A stretch of 64,000 nt of DNA from NCBI GenBank assembly GCA_003049465.1, contig PYSS01000075.1, forward strand, positions 1 through 64,000, in the 5' to 3' direction. Every line of letters begins with the position of its first letter. The first letter of the stretch is position 1. The DNA comes from Magnaporthiopsis rhizophila (Eukaryota; Ascomycota; Sordariomycetes; Magnaporthales; Magnaporthaceae). Below, piece by piece: positions 32,803-43,551 of this stretch. A program made the position numbers and the translations under genes. Under the pieces are notes generated by a model. It worked only from the letters and a program-made list of their open reading frames with translations, did no database searches and was not told the DNA's origin.

Positions 32803-35800
32803 TGTGTCTCGCCTCGACCGGCTGCCACGCCCTCATCCAAGAGGGTGGTGATGGGGGACGAAAAGAATGACGGGCAACAAGGTTTGGGAAGGAAGAAAGG
32901 AGGAGAGCTGCAGCCGGCCCTCGCCCTCCTGCTAGAGGATATACCGGCCGGTGCTCGGGGCTCGGGGCATACGCCACCGCCTGGAGTGATTTCAAGCTGA
33001 TCGGGTCACTCGCGTAACAAGGTTTGCGGCGAGAGGCTGTCGTTTCAGATGGGCAAGTGCTGGTACGCCCAGGGAGTCATGATATAGCCATGCAAGTTTA
33101 TTTTGGCATGTGGGTTATCAAGAACGGAAGAATTCGAAAACGAGGAAACACAGGCCATCATAAGACATAAACCAGGAAGGCCATGGACAGCGGGATGGGT
33201 AGGCGGAGGAGGGAAGGGCAGACAGGGAGGAGCAGGAGATGATGGCCAAGACCCTGGAGGAGGACCGAGACCCAACGTACATGCATCCTGACTGTATACA
33301 CACGTAAGGGCCAAACACGCCTGGTGCATATACCGCGGTGAGTCGAGTGGGCAGGAAGGATGGATGGATGGCGGCACAGAAAACCGACCCAACTTTGGAC
33401 TAGGGGAGAACGGCAGAGTGGCGGTGGGCTGTGACGGGGGACTGGCCCGTCCGTTTCCCCAATCGTCATCATCGCAGATGACTGCCTGCATGTCTGCCGG
33501 AAGGATCATAGAGCATATATGCCAACCTGGTCTCTTCTAGCCTTGGCGGGGGGGCAGGAGGCAAGTATGTCAGCGGGCAGGAGCGTTCGTACGCGGTATA
33601 TCCTATCCAGCAAACACCAGGCACAGGAAACGGTCAGGCAGGGCATCAGAAATCCGAGCCTCGATCACCACGGGCAGTCCCAAACCTGAGAAAGAGGCTC
33701 CTTAATCCATGACCCTGCAGCGGGAATTGGACAGCCGCCACAACGCAGCACTGGCTTCGGACGGGGTCACATGCCATGGGAGATGGTAGTGCACAAGGAT
33801 TCGGAAAAGGAGCCGGCGACTGTGGCGGCAGGGGGCCCCTTACCACGTCAGAACTACCGAGGCAGCATCCTACTTGGATGCAGATCCTAGGCCTGAAATT
33901 CCCACCTGCAGATCGGGACGCATGGAGCCGCTCCCGGCCCTCAAAACAGGGGCTCGGACACTTGTCGGTGCTGACGTTGGAGGCGCGGTGCGGTAGGCAG
34001 AGTCGCCGGGCGGGAGAGTAGAATGCCCCGAGAGCGAATGGGAATACGAAGCAAGTGTGTCGCGGAATGGCCGAATATGGTCGATTGTAGGCTGCTGTTG
34101 TCAGGTGAGGCTGAAGAAACAGGCAGTAAAGATCTCGACGCCCCGCCCGGCTTCAACCAGCGATAGACGACTTCAATGAACCCCACCAACCGTCAACCCC
34201 TCCGCTCCGATCTAACCAGGCCCGCTTAGGCTAGCTACGGTTAGACACCCTAGCTTAGCCCAGCAATCTGTTTTCCCTGCAATTCCGACTCGCTGGAGAA
34301 GATGGTTATGGCGGGCGTCGCCAAGAATCAAGGTGACGTGGTAAGCGCTACAACAGCTCCCCACGGGCAGGCGCTTATTATTTGATATCTAGGTTTCTTT
34401 CTTCCTGTCCGTAGCGGCTGGGCAAAAGACTCTGCACAGCCGCGCGGACTGCAGACAATCCCTCTCACCAGCATATGCATATCAGGCAGGCAACACACAA
34501 ACATGTCAAATACGCGCTGACTCTCCTTAATATAAGTGAAAACCATCATCAGCTTCGTCCGATCTTCCCTCCCACTCCGGTCGGTGCTTGGCAAGGATCC
34601 CAGACCGGATAAGCACGCACACACACACAGGAACCACGCCGACCGCCCGGTCCGAGAAAAGGGGGATATTCCCTGCTCTGTTTCCTTGAAACTCTGGATC
34701 CCCAACTAATTTGTCACGGTCGATCGACATGCCATGTGGATGCTACCCAACATGACAACCAACTGGCAGCAACCCGCCGGCAAGGGCGGCTGACTGACTG
34801 ACTGACTGCGGAGACGGGAATTGCTACCTTGCGTCTCCGGGCAAGCTCCCTTATCCCCGTCATCTGTCAGCCATGCTTTACATGGGTAACCAGAAACAAA
34901 GAAACAGCAAAAATAGCATCACCGTTCCACCGCGTGACAGATACCACAAAAAAAAAAAAAAGCAAAGAAACAAAAAGACGTTGGCGGCTTTAGTCTTGCA
35001 CCGACTTGCGCATACATATACGCCACGGTACCTGCTGCTGCTGTTGCCGCTGCCGCCGCATATCCGCTTACGTCGGCAGTACGCACGCACGGCGGTAATG
35101 ATAGATAGGTACACGCGCAACGCATGGACAACGAGCCCGCGATAGCGAGGCTGTCGGACCACCTCGGGGTCTCCCCGTGAAAACAGTGCCTTACTCAGCT
35201 TGGGGTTCGAGAGACGAGCCGCTTGTTCTCTGTTCGTCCGAAGGCATGGAAGAGGGGGGAGGGGAAAAAAAAAAGGAGACCGAACTAACTGCCTTACATA
35301 AACGAAGCCCGGGAGACGTGCACGCTGTACGTGAGAAAGCCCGGTCTCCTTTTCCGGCATCCTGCCTGCTTCGCTCCGTCGCCATCGCATCAGAGCAGAG
35401 CTTCGGAGGATGGACTATTTATACCAGATATATACGCAAGCAACACATGCACCACCGGCTCACATGTCTGCATCAGACTGGCGTCTCCGGGCCTGCACCC
35501 TCACAACGACGTAAAATGATTTAAAAACATGGAAGCTTTTTTTTTTACTTAGTATCCCACCCACTTCCAAAACGAGCGAATTTCAAATGTCTGTTGTACC
35601 TAGGCCTCCCGCACGACAATGTTCTGTTGCAGCCGTCTAACGTGTCCGAAAAGAGATACTAGAAAAACAATAACAAGGCGGCTGTTTCTGTCCATAGTTC
35701 GGTAGCTTTTTAACCATCGAGGTAAAAGAGGAAACCCCAGAGGAACGTGGTGGTAGAAAATGGTAACGAGGGAAATAGGAGACAGAGAGAGAAAGGAGAT

Positions 35801-35897
35801 GCAAGGAGAGAAGACGACCAACACCTGTTCCCAAAACACAATGCGCCAGAGCTTGCCCGTTTCCACAATCCGATTCGCCCCAGAAAACCAGGCCATT
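32803..35897. other. 3.1 kb gene-free region upstream of the MFS gene
   Basis: No frame here resembles a protein. The right part should contain the 3' UTR of the Slm1-like gene and the left part the MFS promoter. It includes an (ACTG)n run at 34789-34807, an A-run at 34947-34961, a T-run near 35538-35548 and a TACCTAGG element at 35597. It is the longest gene-free stretch in the window. Confidence 0.5.
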
Positions 35898-38879
35898 TCA
35901 GTTCAACGCAGGAGTCGACCTCGGATACTCCCCCGGAATGTGAAGGTGCGAGATTGTTGGGACGCTGTCGGTGCGGACCGTGCCAGACGCAGGACGCGCC
36001 ATATCGCTTCCACGCCCAGCTGCAGACCCGTTGGCATGGCCGACAAAATAGTCGCTACCATCCACATCACTGCTCAGTCCGCTAGACGACAGAGTCTGCG
36101 GGGGGAACGAGGTAGCGTCGTCGGTCATGATACCCTGTGCCTGTCTCTCCGCGCTGCGTGGGACCTCACGCTGACTCCCCTCGGCGTCTGGCAAGTTTCC
36201 ACTCATACGAAAGATATCAGGCTGACGCCTCGCAGCCGCAGCAGGATCGAGTGCTATAGGGGAGGCAGCAGTCGCAGCCGCAACCGCAGGAGCAGGGCTT
36301 CTCAGACTCGGCTGGCTCAGCCCTCGCGACACCCCCACATTAGCCCCGGCCGCAGCGCCAACCCATCCGTCTCCTCCTCCTCCGGCGATGGGCTCGCTCG
36401 TGTAGGGATTCACGCCGTCTTCGCGTGCTTCCTGGCTGACCTGGGCCGCATGTGACGAGGCTTGGATGATAGTGGTCCGCGCGGTGCTGCCGTAGGCCAA
36501 GGGTGGAATATCGTTCTGTTGTTGGTACTGGGCCATGTCGCTTCCTGGGAGCCCCGCGGCGGCGGCGATGGCGTCGCGGCTGCTGCTGTTGTTGTCTCCG
36601 TAGTGCTGCGGTTGGCCGGCCGGTCCGGCGGCGCCGTAGCTCGCGTTTCCTGTTGGGAGAAAACCCGAGTTCACACTTGCGGGCGAGAGAGGCGCCTGTA
36701 AGCCCCGTTGTGCGTTGACCGTGATGTCTGATGGGAATCGCCCACCTGGAGAAGGACGCCTCGGCAGCACGTCCTGCGTCGGGGTCTGCCTGATGGCGGC
36801 CGAGCCGGCCGCAAAAGGCTCGTCGTCGTCCTCGTCGACCACGCCGTCGCTGCTGATTGATCGCTGGGACGTCCGGCTGAAGCTGCGCGAGTGCCCTCGC
36901 ACAAAGTTGCTTCTCTCCTCGGGCGTCTTTTCCGTCAAGGCCTTGATGTCCTCATACCACGCCATCATCGTTTCGTGGCTTTCGGCCCTGAACACCCACG
37001 TGTGGCCCCGGTGCATCGCCCCTGTCTGCCGCCCCTTAATGATGAACTTGTTGGACGATCCACCTTCGGTCGAGTGGGACCCCAGCTTCTGCTCCGGGAG
37101 ATAGAGCGACATGACGGGCGCCTGCGTCTTGTCTGCCGACTTGAACTCGTGGAGGTGCGTCGGCGACAGCACATACCTAAAACGAGAAAGACTGTCAGCA
37201 TTCATAGTCACCCCGAAGCGAAGCATAAGATAGGAGCGGTGTCGACTCGCCATCCAGCAGTATAGCTCTTCAGGTATTTGCTCTTGCGCTCCAGTAAGCC
37301 GGCCCTGATCTCCTGGCACGCCAGATCATCACGCCCCTTGTAGTGGATAAACTGTGCCGACCGCAGCGGAAGGTCCGGGTCCACAAACTTGTCGTCCCTC
37401 TTCACGAAGGCACGCCACTCTTCCTCCTTGGGCATTGCGATAGGCCCAGTCCGAAGCTCGTTGACGGTGCTATAAGCGGCATCGGCCTCCCGCTTCAGGA
37501 TACCAGCGTAGGCATTGTATGCCTTTTGTACCTCCCCGACAACGATCGACTCGAGATCACGCCCAGACCTCTCGATGTTTTGGTACGCCTGCCCAAGTTC
37601 CAATGGTTAGGTCAGATCGACACGAGATTAGATGCGCACCATGGGGGTTATGTAGCAGTGGACTCACCCTGTGGAGATAATTCTCCTCTTCGATCTGCCT
37701 CTCGACCTGACGGTCAACGGCTAGGCGCAACAGATACGGGTCCTGCTTGCCGGTGGTGGATGCCGGATCGGCGTCGGCCTGACCCAGAATCTCGTTCAGT
37801 TGCTTCACGGCCTTGCGCGTGGCCTCGGTCTCCTTCTCGACCGTGTTCTTGAAGTCCCCAGACAGATTCTTGATCTCCTTGATCTTCTGGTGCAGGTCGC
37901 TCCGCAGGCCGGTGAGGGCCAGGATCACGTCCTCTTCGATGTCGCGAGCCTTGTTCGCCTCAGCGATGGCCTGCTTGTTGTAGTTCCTCAAAATGTCGTG
38001 CGCCTCGTCAAGGCCGCCGGTAGCGAGGAAGCCTGGGGGCATGGCGGTGTTGTTAAGGACGTTGGACAGCTTCAACAGCGACTTGGAACGGTGCTCATAG
38101 TGCGTCTGGATCTCGCGGAAGTAGGCAATCAGGTCCTTTAGGATCTTGCGCCAGGCCTGGAAGCGGTTCGCGAGGACCTCGGTCGGGTTGCCGGTGGTGG
38201 GCACGGGGCAGTAGAATGGGCTCAGCATCTCATGCTCATCCAGGCTGGACTGCAGGGCTAGGCTACGGACGCTGCCGGCCTTCATGCTGCGACGACTGCC
38301 GCTGCGCTTGAGGCTCCCGCCGCGCCTTAGCGAGGCCTTCTTCTTGAGGGTGTTTCCCCTGGAGAGGGTGGTGGCGGCATGGTCGGCGTCGGCGCGGCTG
38401 GCGGCAGTCGAGCCGGCATACGAGTTGGCGCGCTGCATGGCGGAACCGCTGGGCCCGGGCCCGTCGACGATGGAGCTGCCTCGCCTGGAGGCGTCCCACT
38501 CCTCGGTGAATTTAGGCGCGCGGTACGTCGACGTCGACGGGGCGTGAGCAAAGTCTGTTTCTGGGTGGCGGTTAGGCGAGAGGGCGTTTGAGCGCGTGTT
38601 GAGTGACGTCAGGTCGTCATCGGCGGCGGCGGCGGCAGCGTCTTGCAGCGGATTCGCAGGCTGCGGGGGGTCGTAGTGCGAAAAGTAGCCGTTTGCCGAG
38701 ACGGCGGCGGCAGCAGGCTCGTTGCTGGTGGTGCTCGCGGTCCTGGAGAGGGGATCCTGATGGACGACGGCGGCGCTGGGGTTCTGGCTGCAAGGGTGAG
38801 CTGATATTGCAGCTCCTCCGCCCTCGCGGTTCAGGGCGACATTGTGCGGTGACGGAGTCGCCAGAGTAGCACTGGCCAT
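35898..38879 (-). CDS. SLM1: Slm1/Slm2-like protein with F-BAR-like and PH domains
   Basis: PI(4,5)P2-binding effector of TORC2 at eisosomes, acting in actin organisation, sphingolipid signalling and heat stress. Exons are 38879-37668, 37588-37251 and 37176-35898, giving 942 residues. The N-terminal ~215 residues are low-complexity with a basic patch (TLKKKASLRRGGSLKRSGSR). A coiled-coil F-BAR-like region covers about 225-480 (FQAWRKILKDLIAYFREIQ, DILRNYNKQAIAEANKARD). The PH domain covers about 490-620 (FIHYKGRDDLACQEI, KSKYLKSYTAGW, YVLSPTHLHEFKSAD, WVFRAESHETMMAWYEDIK). The C-terminal ~320 residues are S/P/A-rich. Intron 2 appears to be GC-AG: only a GC donor after GGATG joins AGW to YVLSPTH; the GT alternative would leave a 35 nt intron. 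I start at 38879, since the upstream frame opens with TTG. Confidence 0.88.
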
Positions 38880-40788
38880 GGCTGATATGGTTGACGCAAT
38901 GGTTGCGACGACCGAGCGCAAGAGGGAGCTTGTCGCTACGACGCGGCCGGCAACCTCCGCCCTGCTGGCTCAGGCCAAGGTTCGCGCGGGCAATCTGCAA
39001 GGCGGGAGCGACCCTTTTTAAGTCCGGATGGAACCTGTCGCACAGACGGCGAGGAGCTTCCGGTCGGAAGAAGGCGCACAGAAGATGGAAGTTTACCTGC
39101 CGCAATTGCTGGTAAGGGGCAGCTAGGTCGGAAAGTTTAAAAGACGAAAGAATGGGAGAGGAGTGTGAGTGCGGGTGGGCTGGGATTCGTCACCAGGTGG
39201 TGGTGTTTGGAGGTACGGCAACTGGAGGCCGATGGTCGTACATGAGCGATCTAGCCAGTCTAGTGGTACGAGGTTGGCGATAATTTGAAATGCTGGTGGA
39301 GTTTGCGGCTGGGGTCATTGTCGGGCGCCATTTCATTGTAAATACCAGCCGCAGGTCACTACCGAGGCCGCGACTGTGGGACTCCTCGCTCGTCAAAACC
39401 GTGACGACATGCGATGGCCGAATCCGGATCCTGGCTGGTGGGGAGCTGTCACTCCTGGCCCACCGCTAAGCAGTTTAGCGCCAGGGAACCCCGCCCCCTA
39501 TTGACGCGGGAGGACGGCATGATGCAGCAGAACCGTCCTGAAGTAAACAAGGGCGATCTTCAGGACAGGACAAAAGAGACAGATCGAAAAGCATGTCGTA
39601 GATCCATCAGACAGACTACCTAGGTACACCTACCTACTTAGTCTGGGAGGAAAAAAGAAGCTGGTGATCACACGTATCGAGCAACCAAGCACAACATAAC
39701 ACAACGCTGTACAACCTCTGTACAAACCAGTCATTCCTCCCACCAGACCGGCTGTTCTTCTCCTTCCAGATCTCCCTCGGCCTTCGTTTATGTAGCCACT
39801 GTTTGCGACCAGACACTGGACAAAACTTGGCAAGCCTTGTCTGTCGCCCGTTCTTTGTTTGCCGACTCCTTTTCGTCGCCGGAGAATTAGAGAGCCGATG
39901 ACGTAGGTACCAGGCAGTAGGTTAGACACGCGGGAAAGGGAGCCGACCAAATTGGCCCTCCCCACACACCGTCGATCACACAGCCATGTCAATGACGACC
40001 AATTGGCTGCGCGGGCCCAATGTCTCGGTCTTTGGTCTTTGGCTGGGTTGACCTCCATGCGCAATGGAACTTGTGCCACCCCACCTTTGCTTTGCCGCCA
40101 AGGGAAAACCGGCCCGGCGCCATTACGAGGGGCGATTCCCACGGGATCCTTTTGAACATCATGTGCTTCGTGCACGGGGGCTTGGTCCAAGAGAGCCTAG
40201 TGAGATAAACTTCAAGTCGGATCTATTCAATTCCAAGACCGATGTTTCCGGGGGGTATTTATTCTTCCAAAGGACGTTTCCAACATCTCGAGTCGTGTCG
40301 AGCCACTCGCCCGGAACTCTTGTCCGTTTTGCGATATGTGACATGTCAATGCGGGGAAAGGGGAGAAGGTATAAAAGGGAGAAGAAGAGAAAGGACAAAG
40401 GACATAGAAGTAAAAAGAAAAGAAACCCCGTCCGTGCGAGAAACGCACAGAGTATTAACAAGTATACAACAATAATAGGCGCCTCGTGCCATGTGTATGT
40501 GCCACGTCACAATGGGTACCTGATATCGAGAGATACCAGAGCGCATCATGTGGACAGCGAGGATGGAAAAAGCCACCAGAGAAATCCATGCAATCGTGAC
40601 GGCATTGCGAAACACGCTAAAAACTCATTCGTCGTTTATAGTCGGACTGGTCAGTGCCGTCGACGGGGCAGAAGCCCACACAGCAGACCCTCGTCCGCGT
40701 CGTCGTCATCCGGAGCCGATTCGTTGGTCGACGTGTATCCTCGTCGCCACCGTCGGAGCTTGCCGCCCGACGACACGTGTATTCCCTT
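38880..40788. other. Intergenic region, SLM1 promoter and LDB17 3' flank
   Basis: 1.9 kb without a supported gene. Features are a palindromic TACCTAGGTA at 39617-39626 next to more ACCTACCTA sequence, and an AG-rich stretch at 40350-40425. Open frames across 40064-40792 lack any recognisable domain and have no codon bias like the neighbours. Confidence 0.5.
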
Positions 40789-42613
40789 CTAGGAAACCGG
40801 CGTCGACTCCGGTCCCCTGAGGTTCCCCGCCGACGCCGCCTGTCGCAACCTCGTCCCTCGCCGTGGTGGCGGTGCCTTGGGCGGTATCTTCTTCTGCGGT
40901 TGCGTGGCCCCGCCGCCGTTGGGGACGGCAGAATTACCGTGGCCACTGCCGTTCGCGGGCACCGAAGGGGACGGTAACGGCGTCAAAAGTTTCCCGTGCC
41001 GGTGCTTCGGAACTTCGGGCCGGATCTTCTTTGCTTTTGCCGCAACCGCAACGGTGGCCGCCTCGGCTCGCAGAGGGGGCGCGTCGCCGCTGGTGCCCTG
41101 AATTCCGTCCTTCAGGGCGTCGGCTCCGGGCTGATCGTCCTTGCGACTGGGCGTCTTGACGCCCGGCTTCTCCATAACGGCGGCCACGTCGACGACACTA
41201 ACGCTGCTCGCGGTTTGAGACTCGGAGAGGCTGATGCCCACGAGTTTGCGCGCCACCTCGCCCTCAACGTGCGCCTCCTGCCTGCTCAGCCACTCGACCT
41301 TGGACACGCGGTCGACCAGCCGCACCGTGGTCTCGTCCGCCGGCGCAAAATGTGTGTTGTCTGCACCCCCTAGAATCCAGAGCATCCTGTTGATCTCCTC
41401 ACGCTTATAGTGCGGAGGGCGGCTCAGCTGCGTGTGCGCCAGCAGTGGATACAGCACGCGAAGGTAGGTATGTCGTAGCGAAGTCGACTCGTTCGGCAGA
41501 TCGAGCAGGTTGCGGACGATGACGTCGAGCAGGACATGCAGGTCGTTGGTGTAGAAGTACTCATACGTGGCCTTTGTGGTAAACAGCAAGTAGAGCAGCT
41601 TCAAAATCAGGAGCTGTAGCGAGGTTTCGGTTTCGCGGTTAAGCAGGAGGATAATATTCTCCCCAAACGTCCTGAAATCCGGCCCTCTGAGGCTCAAGAC
41701 CTTGATAATCCTATTTGTCAAGAGCGGTGCCTCCTCCGCAGATGCGGGGTCGACGGCGGCGGTAGTAGACGCTACCATGTATTGCTCGTTCAAAACCAAC
41801 TGTCGAGGCCGGAAAAGAAAAGGACGTCAGCTTCCCAGGTTGTATTATACGCAATGAGTTTACTTTCATGGACAAGACGAGCACATACCAAGACACGTAT
41901 TACGGGATAGTGATAAGGGTCGTCGACGTCGTCTGATAAGCTCTCTATAACCTGAAACATGTAGGTGACAAAATCGTCCGTCACAAGGGCCAGGTCCTCG
42001 GGGCGGACGCGCTCGATGCGCGACATCTCGTACACGAGCTCGAGCAGCAGGCGGTGCAGGCGGCGGTCGTTGTCGCGGGTGCCGTTGATGAGCCCGACCA
42101 GGCGCGGGAAGCAGCCCTCGTCCATCATGCGGCGGAACGCGGCCTCGTCGGACCGGCCGTCGAGCAGCATAAAGTTTGCAATGGCGTGGATAGGCCCGGC
42201 CTCGTCCTCCTGCAGCAGGCTGTAGATGATCTGGGTGCGCACGTAGTCGCGGTTCTGGCAAAAGGTGCGGCTATCGACGAGCAGCTGCGAGCAGCTGGCT
42301 ACATCGTCCTCGGTCACCAGGTACAGCTCGCGGCACGACGCCACCAGGTACAGCCACGCGCGGAGGGCGTCGTCGATGGATTCGTGCGAGCCGGCGCAGT
42401 CGCGAGAGAATATGGCGGCGAGTTCTACACTCGAGAAGAGGGCGCACGGTTAGCAAGAAGGGTCTACCTGCGTCTCTGCTGCACGCCGACACGGCGCGAG
42501 AGCGCCAGCTGGCGGAGCCGATTGGGATGCGCGGCTGCCCGACCTTTCCAGAACTGCTCCTCGTTTTCCACCGGTGGGGAGCCGTCGCCTGCCAGCGCCA
42601 GATCGGTGGCCAT
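40789..42613 (-). CDS. LDB17: Ldb17/Dip1/SPIN90-like Arp2/3 regulator
   Basis: Member of the SPIN90/Ldb17 leucine-rich family, which activates or organises Arp2/3-nucleated actin at endocytic sites. Exons are 42613-42544, 42424-41889 and 41799-40789, giving 538 residues. The helical-repeat domain covers about residues 15-330: NEEQFWKELAAIF, SHESIDDALRAWLYL, DYVRTQIIYSLLQEDE, LHRLLLELVYEMSRIER, DDVDDPYHYPVIRVL, LVLNEQYM and LQLLILKLLYLLFTT. The C-terminal ~150 residues are proline-rich and basic (KKIPPKAPPPRRG), suited to SH3 binding. The first intron uses a weak GTCGGG donor, chosen because it alone joins FWKE and LAAIF as in the family; GTGTCG or GTAGAC donors farther in give different joins. 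Intron 2 has GTATGT. Confidence 0.86.
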
Positions 42614-43152
42614 TGTGTCACGATACAGCCGGCGACGAGCAAGACGTTGGCATTCCGAGGCGGGGACGGGGAACTGCGCCCTTGTGCTTGTTCGCTGCGC
42701 CGGTCGTCTGGCTGATCAACCAAGAGAGGGCAGGCAGGGCGGCTGTGTCACTCGTTCAACCAAAAACGCCGGGGAAAACGGCGGCCAACCGTCGTTTCAT
42801 CCCAAGTCTGTCGCGGATTGTCGAATCTGGTGGTCAGTCGCGTTTTGGGGGTTGGGGCTGTGTCGAGGAGAAGGAAAGTCAAGCCTAGGTTCCTTCTGGG
42901 GTCTACGTTGCTGTGGCGTCAGCGTCAGGCGGGTTCGGCACAGCACGCATATGGGTCCAATACCCCACCATTATCCGAGCCGCAGTGCAAACGATGCCCT
43001 GGAGCGGTTAGCGGCTCCGTGCGCGGGGTTGTTAAAATTGTTGTTGTCTGGGTCTTTTTTACACTTCTTCCATCTCACAACGATGTCTCCTCGACCTCGA
43101 GCTCCGCCGCTACGCCGAAAGGAGGCCAACCCCATCCCCCTCGACAGTGCCC
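42614..43152. other. Intergenic region, LDB17 promoter and kinase-gene 3' flank
   Basis: 540 bases between the LDB17 start and the presumed stop of the protease-kinase gene. No supported coding frame or clear motif. Confidence 0.5.
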
Positions 43153-43417
43153 TCAATAGTGGGCTGGTGGGGCTGGTGGTGGTGTAAGCCCCATGTCCTC
43201 CATCGCCTGCCAATCGGGAACCGTAGAATTTGGGAGACGAAGTATCCGCACAAGACCGTATGCTACCTCATAGGCGCTATACCGCAAAATCGGCCTGGTG
43301 TCCAGCACTCTTTCCTCGACGAGCAGGAGGAATTCTTGTAGCGCCAACGTACATGCTGGTGAGCTTCGAAGTCGCTTCACCCAGTAAAATCTCCGTTATG
43401 GAATTAGTAGCCTGATG

Positions 43418-43509
<92 letters not shown>

Positions 43510-43510
43510 N

Positions 43511-43551
<41 letters not shown>

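Noticed and set aside
37177..37211. 35 nt GT-AG intron in SLM1
   Set aside because: Too short for fungal splicing, and it would insert non-conserved residues into the PH domain. The GC-AG alternative fits conservation.
40064..40792. 242-residue plus-strand frame between SLM1 and LDB17
   Set aside because: No conserved motif, composition unlike neighbouring genes, and its end overlaps the LDB17 3' coding end on the other strand.
42425..42492. Alternative first introns of LDB17 (donors GTGTCG or GTAGAC)
   Set aside because: They keep frame only by adding about 18-24 non-conserved residues or by using a 38 nt intron. The GTCGGG donor gives the family-like join FWKE-LAAIF.
43415..43546. Possible CRISPR-like or satellite array
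   Set aside because: It is a pure dinucleotide microsatellite with no spacers, and the genome is eukaryotic.
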